NCBI GenBank assembly: GCA_017398335.1
Contig: JAFQGK010000046.1
Coordinates: 25,180 to 89,179, forward strand
Length of the DNA: 64,000 nucleotides
Direction: 5' to 3'
Origin: Bacteroidales bacterium
GTDB lineage: Bacteria > Bacteroidota > Bacteroidia > Bacteroidales > UBA932
Made by a program: the position numbers and the translations under genes. Numbering within the stretch: the stretch's first letter is position 1; every line of letters begins with the position of its first letter. Positions 59,375 to 64,000 of this stretch are shown here, in pieces. Under the pieces are notes generated by a model, which saw only the letters and a program-made list of their open reading frames with translations, made no database searches and was not told the origin of the DNA.

Positions 59375-60049
59375 ATGAAAACCAATCAGGAATACAAAAA
59401 TGCGGCATTAGCCTCGCTTAAAGGTAATTGGGGCCAGCCTGTTCTTGCTACGCTACTTATGGCGGTACTGATAATCGCGCTTATTGCCATGTGCGTGATT
59501 GCTGAATTTGCTTGGAATCCGGATCCGGTTGGGGATGAGATGTCAATATGGACCATAATGCTTTTATATGGTGTCATATATCTGCTCTATTATCCTCTGG
59601 GAATGGTCGGCTACTACAATGCTGTCAAGAGTCTCTATAGAAACGGCGATGGCAGGGTTGTGTTCAACATGTTCTCCAATACATTCAATGGATATCCGAA
59701 GGTAGTAGGATTCTCCCTTCTGTATTACATTTTCGTATTCTTATGGTCTTTGCTTCTCTTTATCCCGGGAATCATAAAGAGTTTGGCTTATATCATGTCA
59801 CCGTTCATTCTTAAGGATAATCCTGAACTTTCTGCCAATCAGGCAATCAATCTGAGCCAGAAGATGATGAAGGGACATAAGTTCGATTGCTTCTGCCTTA
59901 TCCTCAGTTTCATCGGCTGGATCATCCTTTGCGTATTTACTTTAGGAATAGGCGCATTATGGCTTGATCCATACATGACAGCGACGCTGGCGGCATTCTA
60001 CGAGGATGTAAAGGCAGAATATGAAGCAAAGCAGCAGATCGCTGCATAA
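59375..60049 (+). CDS. DUF975 family membrane protein
   Basis: The 224-residue protein has five or six membrane helices. The N-terminus EYKNAALASLKGNWGQPVLA is the DUF975 hallmark, and further blocks are LYYPLGMVGYYNAVKSLYRN, LLFIPGIIKSLAYIMSPFIL and LSANQAINLSQKMMKGHKF. A short cytoplasmic tail follows. Its function is not known. It is convergent with rimM, whose stop lies one base away on the other strand. Confidence 0.85.
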   Translation: MKTNQEYKNAALASLKGNWGQPVLATLLMAVLIIALIAMCVIAEFAWNPDPVGDEMSIWTIMLLYGVIYLLYYPLGMVGYYNAVKSLYRNGDGRVVFNMFSNTFNGYPKVVGFSLLYYIFVFLWSLLLFIPGIIKSLAYIMSPFILKDNPELSANQAINLSQKMMKGHKFDCFCLILSFIGWIILCVFTLGIGALWLDPYMTATLAAFYEDVKAEYEAKQQIAA

Positions 60050-60050
60050 T

Positions 60051-60755
60051 CTATAGAAGGCCTGCAGGAATCTGCATTATGATTTCCTGATATTCGGGGT
60101 CGACAGATAGAATCAGATCTTGATGGAGCGGTATCATTACTGCTCCATCAAGATCTGATTCTACCTCTATGCACGGATTGTTCGGGATGTCTATGTATTC
60201 TGTGATTTCGCCGACCACGTATAGATTGCCGGTCAAAGCCGGCAATGACGCCTTTTCTCCCTCCCAGCCATGCTCGTCTTCTCCGACTGTCTCCTCGTCA
60301 TCTTCAACCGCCTCTTCGTCATCCCCGACCTCACTCTGGTCATCTTCAACCGCCTCTTCGTCATCCCCGACCTCACTCTGGTCATCTTCAACCGTTTCTT
60401 CGTCATCCCCGACCTGATCGGGGATCTCTGCGGGCATCAGCAGCGTCCACCCAACGAGGGCAGCGAACCCGTCCTCTTCCAGTGACAGCTCGGGCAGAAT
60501 ATCATCTTCGATATATACGGCCTTACCTGCTATTTCTTCGACGTCTTCCTGATTTTTTATGCCGGTAAGGTGTACGAGGGCCTTGGAATTGCCTCTTTTT
60601 ACTAGTGATTCAATAAAGAAAGGAACCGGAAGTCCATCGAAAACGATGAACACCGGTTCCTTCAGGTTGATATCTTCAGGAGCGATCTCACGGAAACTCA
60701 TGACGAGTTCCCCGTCGGTACCGTTGGATTTCAACACCTGAGCAATCTGCTGCAT
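60051..60755 (-). CDS. rimM: Ribosome maturation factor RimM with an acidic insertion
   Basis: RimM assists assembly of the 30S head and binds S19. Residues 1-100 form the N-terminal RimM barrel (IAQVLKSNGTDGELVMSF, PVFIVFDGLPVPFFIESL), and the PRC-barrel resumes at about 178 (YVVGEITEYIDIPNNP, GAVMIPLHQDLILSVDPE). Residues about 109-177 are an insertion rich in Asp, Glu and Val built on a 14-residue repeat (DDQSEVGDDEEAVE). Both ends of the insertion are palindromes of the 21-22-nt family. Without it the protein would have about 165 residues, near the family norm. It follows rpsP by seven bases in one operon. Confidence 0.9.
   Translation of the reverse strand: MQQIAQVLKSNGTDGELVMSFREIAPEDINLKEPVFIVFDGLPVPFFIESLVKRGNSKALVHLTGIKNQEDVEEIAGKAVYIEDDILPELSLEEDGFAALVGWTLLMPAEIPDQVGDDEETVEDDQSEVGDDEEAVEDDQSEVGDDEEAVEDDEETVGEDEHGWEGEKASLPALTGNLYVVGEITEYIDIPNNPCIEVESDLDGAVMIPLHQDLILSVDPEYQEIIMQIPAGLL
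60225..60246. repeat. 22-nt palindrome closing the rimM insertion
   Basis: ATTGCCGG, loop TCAAAG, CCGGCAAT: an 8-bp stem, with GAC on the right so that the GTCAT flank (read on the minus strand) faces the insertion. In the gene direction it encodes SLPALTGNL. Confidence 0.9.
60298..60415. repeat. 42-bp tandem repeat in rimM
   Basis: Nearly three units of exactly 42 bases starting at 60298, 60340 and 60382. Each encodes the 14-residue acidic repeat of the RimM insertion. Every unit contains a GTCATCCCCGACCT segment, that is, the left arm of the neighbouring palindrome, so the repeat seems to have grown out of that palindrome. Confidence 0.9.
60405..60425. repeat. 21-nt palindrome opening the rimM insertion
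   Basis: ATCCCCGA, loop CCTGA, TCGGGGAT: an 8-bp stem, GTCAT flank on the left (60402-60406) facing the insertion. In the gene direction it encodes EIPDQVGDD. Confidence 0.9.
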
Positions 60756-60762
60756 GGCAGAA

Positions 60763-61323
60763 TTATGCCTCAGGGTTTTCTGCTGGTGCCTCTTCTGCAG
60801 CTGCTTCCTGAGCAGCCTTCTCAGCAGCGGCAGCCTCGGCAGCTGCGCGTGCAGCCTCCTCAGCCTCAGCCTTTCTCTTAGCGATAGCCTCAGCTCTCTC
60901 CTGATTTACCTTAGCCTCAGCCTCTGCAGCAGCCTTTGCCTTTGCAGCAGCGTCCTTGCTAAGACCCTCTTTCTTTGCGTTGATCTTTGCAGCCTTCTCA
61001 GACTTCCAAGCAGCGAGCTTAGCATCAGCCTGCTCCTGTGTAAGGGCGCCCTTCTTTACTCCTTCCTGGAGGTGCTTAGCGAGAAGAATTCCCTCATATG
61101 AGAGGATACGCTTTGCAGTAAGGGTAGGCTGTGCACCTACGTTAAGCCATGCAAGTGCGCGCTCGTTGTTGAGAACGATAGTTGCAGGGTTTGTGTTTGG
61201 ATTGTAAGAGCCGATCTGCTCGATGAAACGACCATCGCGAGGTGCGCGTGAGTCAGCCACAACAATGTGGAAGAATGCGAAATTCTTCTTTCCGTGGCGC
61301 TGAAGACGAATTTTAACAGCCAT
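60763..61323 (-). CDS. rpsP: 30S ribosomal protein S16 with long charged tail
   Basis: Residues 1-80 are a normal S16 ([61 protein letters not shown]). The C-terminal extension of about 100 residues is rich in Ala, Lys and Glu and predicted to be helical (for example [20 protein letters not shown]), as is common in Bacteroidetes S16 proteins. It is the first gene of the rpsP-rimM operon; no consensus promoter was found in the AT-rich bases upstream on this strand. Confidence 0.96.
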   Translation of the reverse strand: MAVKIRLQRHGKKNFAFFHIVVADSRAPRDGRFIEQIGSYNPNTNPATIVLNNERALAWLNVGAQPTLTAKRILSYEGILLAKHLQEGVKKGALTQEQADAKLAAWKSEKAAKINAKKEGLSKDAAAKAKAAAEAEAKVNQERAEAIAKRKAEAEEAARAAAEAAAAEKAAQEAAAEEAPAENPEA

Positions 61324-61405
61324 TGTGAATCTGTTTTAATTAGTTAATAATATTACCTGTTATTTCCTACTCGAGGAAAATCGTGCAAAATTATGAAAAA
61401 AATAC

Positions 61406-61413
61406 TATATTTG
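61406..61413 (+). promoter_or_regulatory. Candidate -7 element for the DUF2147 gene
   Basis: TATATTTG at 61406-61413 followed by CAA. No clear TTTG at -33. The start near 61420 leaves a leader of about 19 bases. Confidence 0.5.
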
Positions 61414-61438
61414 CAACCGCACACGAAAAAACTTGGAA

Positions 61439-61897
61439 ATGAACAGACTGATACTCATAGTATTTACCCTTTTTACAACAGCAATATCGGCTTTTTCTCA
61501 GACGGATCTTAATACGGATCCGGATAGTATTGTAGGGGAATATGAGGTCCTGCATCAGGGAGAATGTGCAAAAGTGAGAATCATGAAGGAGGAGGATGGT
61601 ACATATTCAGCCAGAATCTTCTGGGTGGATGATATGTATGACAAGCATGGCAGACTTCGCCTCGACAAAAAGAATCCGGATAAGAATCTGCGTGATCAGG
61701 CGATTGATTCAATTGTAATCATGACGGGCCTTAGATATGATGCTAAGAAGCAGCAATGGGGCGGCACCAAGATTTATGACCCGACGAGAGGAGCCCGTGC
61801 GAATGTCCATTGTGAGTTCAGAGACAGAAAAGGTCTTCGTGTGAGGATGACAGTGCTTTGTTTCTCTCAGACTTGTTTCTTCAGGAAACTCGACTAA
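61439..61897 (+). CDS. DUF2147-like secreted protein
   Basis: The ATG at 61439 gives the signal MNRLILIVFTLFTTAISAFS, cleaved near FSQ. The mature domain of about 130 residues shows DSIVGEYEVLHQGECAKVRI, DGTYSARIFWVDDM, IVIMTGLRYDAKKQQWGGTK and KIYDPTRGARANVHCEF, which fit the DUF2147 beta-barrel (lipocalin-like) family. A cysteine pair near the end (VLCFSQTCFFRKLD) may form a disulfide. Function unknown. The gene stands alone between the rpsP operon and tRNA-Leu. Confidence 0.82.
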   Translation: MNRLILIVFTLFTTAISAFSQTDLNTDPDSIVGEYEVLHQGECAKVRIMKEEDGTYSARIFWVDDMYDKHGRLRLDKKNPDKNLRDQAIDSIVIMTGLRYDAKKQQWGGTKIYDPTRGARANVHCEFRDRKGLRVRMTVLCFSQTCFFRKLD

Positions 61898-61952
61898 AGA
61901 TGGAGTAGGATAGAGACAAAATCAACTTTTTACAAAAAAAGTGTTGAAAAAT

Positions 61953-61983
61953 TTTGTCGTTGTAAAAATTGTGCATATATTTG
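61953..61983 (+). promoter_or_regulatory. Consensus promoter of tRNA-Leu
   Basis: TTTG at 61953-61956, a 19-base gap, then TATATTTG at 61976-61983. Transcription would begin near 61990, nine bases before the mature tRNA. Confidence 0.85.
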
Positions 61984-61998
61984 CAGTCCCAAAACAAA

Positions 61999-62081
61999 GC
62001 GGTGGTGGTGAAATGGTAGACACGCTACTTTGAGGGGGTAGTGGGCGTAAGCCTGTGCGAGTTCGAGTCTCGCCCACCGCA
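61999..62081 (+). tRNA. tRNA-Leu(GAG)
   Basis: The acceptor strand GCGGTGG (61999-62005) pairs with CCACCGC (62074-62080), discriminator A at 62081. The anticodon stem CTACT/GGTAG encloses the loop TTGAGGG with anticodon GAG. A long variable arm (around GTGGGCGTAAGCCTGT) and the T-arm GAGTTCGAGTCTC follow. CCA is not encoded. The serine recombinase frame on the other strand ends inside this gene. Confidence 0.95.
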
Positions 62082-63605
62082 CAAATTTACCACAGAGGAA
62101 ATTTCGAAAGAAGTTTCCTCTTTTTCTTTTTTATAACACTCTGAAAATCTGTCTATTATATCAAAGAACTTATTTCGTCGCTCAGTTCGATAAACCGATT
62201 TTTCTCCATCCCATAAAATTCCATCAGGAAATACTAAAAATTGAATCTGTCGCTTTGTCTCGCAATCTGAATCACACCACAAAGTGCTTATGTCAGAGCA
62301 AGTTGTGACTATTTCATCTATATCCTTTTCTGAGTTCGATAAATCTCGCTGACAATCTTCTATTGATAATAATAGATTTCCGCGTCTTTCCTCTAATGTC
62401 TGGATCGTGATATTGAATGTTTCCTTATCAATCTCTCCTGTTCCATACCTTATTCTACATTCTTTGATAGTCTTTTCAATATCTGTAAGTTTCTTTTTAA
62501 GAGAAGTCATTTCGCCTTTTCTTCCATCTTCTTCTTCTGACATCATATTTTTTATAACCTTTTCAAATAGTGGGATTACGAATTTCGGTAAATCATAATT
62601 TGTTAGAAGTTCTGCATATTTCTGATGCATCTTATTAGCCGATATGTTCGTCTTGCATCCTGTTTTGTTGCATTTGTAGTACAGATACTCATTTCCTCCC
62701 TTTCTCTTGATATAGAATGTAAACGGAGTATCATCAACTGCACATCTTACATACTTCTTCAGTGGACTGTCCTTAGTATCCTTTTTATGGATGTACTTTG
62801 AACTCTTGCCTGAGATTATATCCTGAATTCGTAGAAATTGTGTATATGTTATTGCAGGTTCATGCACTCCATCTATAAGTTCGTTTCCAAGAAATTTACT
62901 CTTTATCTTCCCTGCATAAAACGGATTGGTGAAGATGTGATGAAGTGTCTGTTTTGTTAATTTCAATCCTCTCAGCTCCAATCTGCTTAGGATTTCATGA
63001 TTCGGAACATTCTGTAATTTCCATAATAATGCCTTTCTAATCAGTTTTCCGTCCTCATTAAGCACGCACATAGTATTTATACTTTTGCCTGTTTTGGTGT
63101 AACCTAACGGTGCTTTTCTGCACCATACACCATTTTTGAAGCAATGCTCTCTGCCCGATATGAATTTATCAGTTCGTATTTCATTGTCGTATGTGGCAAA
63201 TGTAAGGAGGGTTCTCGCGAAATTCATACTCTCCTTGTTGATTGTCTCCAAACCAACTTTTACAGCGCATACGATTATACCGAGCTCTCTTAATTCTTCT
63301 ATAAGATTGATTGCTTGTCCTGCATTTCTTGAAAATCTGTCAAATTCAGTCACTAAGATATACTTGATATTTCTGTCACTCTTAACTGCTTTAATCATTT
63401 TCTTAATCATTGGGCCCGGAGTCTGCGCACTTTCATGCTTGCCTCCGAAATACCCTTTGATGTTGAGGTTCTTTTGTTTTGCGTATTCCTCGCACTTTGT
63501 CTTTTGGTCGTCAAGGCTTCCACCATTCTCCTCCTGATGTTTGGTTGATACTCTCGTCCATATCACACAATTATATCCGCTTCTTATGTTTTTATAGTTA
63601 ATCAT
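62025..63605 (-). CDS. Large serine recombinase/integrase ending inside tRNA-Leu
   Basis: A 526-residue resolvase/invertase-family integrase. The catalytic domain has VIWTRVSTKHQEENGGSLDD, with Ser20 as nucleophile, and LVTEFDRFSRNAGQAINLIE. The Recombinase domain follows with KAPLGYTKTGK and an LKLTKQTLHHIFTNPFYAGK helix-turn-helix-like block. A zinc-ribbon-like part has YKCNKTGCKTN but an incomplete first half (CAVDD). A coiled coil lies at about 350-420. The last 18 codons (CGGRDSNSHRLTPTTPSK) read antisense through tRNA-Leu, so the stop codon belongs to the host tRNA. Base use is AT-rich, unlike the neighbourhood. It should integrate an element that continues beyond the window. Confidence 0.88.
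   Translation of the reverse strand: MINYKNIRSGYNCVIWTRVSTKHQEENGGSLDDQKTKCEEYAKQKNLNIKGYFGGKHESAQTPGPMIKKMIKAVKSDRNIKYILVTEFDRFSRNAGQAINLIEELRELGIIVCAVKVGLETINKESMNFARTLLTFATYDNEIRTDKFISGREHCFKNGVWCRKAPLGYTKTGKSINTMCVLNEDGKLIRKALLWKLQNVPNHEILSRLELRGLKLTKQTLHHIFTNPFYAGKIKSKFLGNELIDGVHEPAITYTQFLRIQDIISGKSSKYIHKKDTKDSPLKKYVRCAVDDTPFTFYIKRKGGNEYLYYKCNKTGCKTNISANKMHQKYAELLTNYDLPKFVIPLFEKVIKNMMSEEEDGRKGEMTSLKKKLTDIEKTIKECRIRYGTGEIDKETFNITIQTLEERRGNLLLSIEDCQRDLSNSEKDIDEIVTTCSDISTLWCDSDCETKRQIQFLVFPDGILWDGEKSVYRTERRNKFFDIIDRFSECYKKEKEETSFEISSVVNLCGGRDSNSHRLTPTTPSK
62094..62126 (+). terminator. Intrinsic terminator after tRNA-Leu
   Basis: AGAGGAAA (62094-62101) and TTTCCTCT (62114-62121) form an 8-bp stem with a 12-base loop, followed by TTTTC. 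It lies inside the C-terminal coding part of the recombinase on the other strand. Confidence 0.8.
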
Positions 63606-63738
63606 CTTCTTCTCTCTTAATCTTCTTATTCTTTATAACGATACTTCCTAAATGCCTTAAGAAATCCAATACGATTTCTCTTTCTTCTTGTTTATATATT
63701 CCAATGCTATTGAATAAATCATCATATTCTCTATGCAT
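63598..63738 (-). CDS. Small 46-residue protein upstream of the recombinase
   Basis: The ATG at 63738 opens MHREYDDLFNSIGIYKQEER, followed by EIVLDFLRHLGSIVIKNKK and a charged end (IKREEDD). The stop TAA overlaps the recombinase start by eight bases (GATGATTAAC), so the two are translationally coupled. Comparable short acidic/helical proteins with an EIVLDFL-type core are found before serine recombinases on Bacteroidetes elements as I recall. It could regulate or accompany the integrase. Its length is below the usual gene-calling threshold. Confidence 0.65.
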   Translation of the reverse strand: MHREYDDLFNSIGIYKQEEREIVLDFLRHLGSIVIKNKKIKREEDD

Positions 63739-63947
63739 TTCATGTTAATGGATTACAGCGGTGTTTCATACACCTTATTCGCCTTTTGCTCCATCCGCTA
63801 TGGATGGTTCTTGTACGCAAGGACGGCTTAGCCCTTTCCCATAAGGAAATTATATCACTATATATCTGTTTCGTTGAAATGAGAGAGCCCACCTCCCTAA
63901 AGAATTACAGGCTTATTTTAGAGTGCTCTTGCAGGGGGCACAACCCA
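63739..63947 (-). other. Structured leader of the recombinase operon
   Basis: Between the predicted start and the 46-residue gene lie about 210 bases with several small hairpins on the minus strand: CTTG-cgta-CAAG, CCATCC-atagc-GGATGG and GGTGT-atgaa-ACACC, preceded by a GTGC/GCAC stem in a G/C-rich stretch near 63927-63945. No coding frame is supported. I do not recognise a riboswitch or known RNA class. Confidence 0.4.
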
Positions 63948-63953
63948 ACAATT

Positions 63954-63985
63954 CAAATATATTGATAATGTTTAGAAAAAACAAA
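63954..63985 (-). promoter_or_regulatory. Consensus promoter of the recombinase operon
   Basis: On the minus strand TTTG (complement of 63982-63985), a 20-base gap, then TATATTTG (complement of 63954-63961). This is a full match to the Bacteroidetes -33/-7 pattern and would start transcription near 63947. Confidence 0.8.
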
Positions 63986-64000
63986 AGCAGGCCTATATGA

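Noticed and set aside
60169-60568. Open frames on the + strand opposite the rimM insertion, rich in Ser/Pro/Leu/Arg
   Set aside because: They are antisense readings of the 42-bp repeats; rimM on the other strand is a clear gene.

Overview
The window reads as chromosome of a member of the Bacteroidales. The evidence is the promoter style (TTTG, a gap of 19-20 bases, then TAnnTTTG, fully met at four sites and by its -7 half at several more), a UpxY/NusG-like regulator leading a capsule locus, fimbrillin-like lipoproteins with DUF4465, DUF2147, DUF4375 and CotH domains, an S16 protein with a long charged tail, and a fused glycogen synthase/alpha-glucan phosphorylase. I cannot name a genus; a succinylase-type lysine/DAP cluster with DapD argues against a typical Bacteroides.

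Layout. 1-8455: housekeeping genes on the + strand (glgA-glgP fusion, ribF, a membrane-anchored hypothetical, greA, a HIT protein, a thioredoxin-fold lipoprotein, an ABC exporter). 8494-31250: one co-directional capsule/exopolysaccharide locus of about 22 kb. It opens with a promoter, a leader with an inverted repeat, the UpxY-like antiterminator and a small HAD hydrolase. Then come acyltransferase, Wzx flippase, an F420-dehydrogenase-type Fe-S protein, pyruvyl transferase, three GT2 enzymes, a FAD oxidoreductase, Wzy polymerase, three GT4 enzymes, the initiating phosphoglycosyl transferase, a PqqD / nucleotidyltransferase / HPr-kinase-like trio, the Wza exporter, the Wzc kinase and an OmpA protein. 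The stretch from about 9.75 to 20.4 kb is visibly more AT-rich than its surroundings, as expected of an exchangeable glycan cassette. 31367-37158: a consensus promoter, a 60-residue peptide and two large surface lipoproteins (PI-PLC-like and CotH-like), separated by intrinsic terminators. 37165-38512: a REP-associated transposase (RAYT) between two 114-bp direct repeats. 38518-44779: tsaB and cvpA on the minus strand, then ileS, a TraR/DksA-like gene and lspA.

44836-48588: tRNA-Ser(UGA) followed by a small island of about 3.7 kb. The last 19 bases at the tRNA 3' end recur at 48570, and a strong terminator stands just beyond the second copy, as expected if an insertion pushed the tRNA away from its own terminator. 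The island holds a DUF3791 protein, an AAA/DUF4143 ATPase preceded by three 19-bp repeats, a small membrane protein and a DUF4375 protein, but no integrase. 48774-51261: TrkH and a beta-propeller-like lipoprotein. 51319-58349: an M20 hydrolase (candidate DapE), lysC, dapB, dapA, dapD, an AroAT/LysN-like aminotransferase (candidate DapC) and dapF, nearly a complete aspartate-to-meso-DAP pathway lacking only asd. 58366-61897: small membrane and lipoproteins, with rimM and rpsP on the minus strand. 61953-64000: tRNA-Leu(GAG) and the edge of a second integrated element, whose serine recombinase ends inside the tRNA gene.

The least expected signal is a family of 21-22-nt palindromes (8-bp stem, 5-6-nt loop) with a conserved GTCAT flank. 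They form an array at 9637, a single copy at 57438, and inward-facing pairs bracketing low-complexity, in-frame insertions in two translation genes: about 158 extra residues in TsaB and about 69 in RimM.
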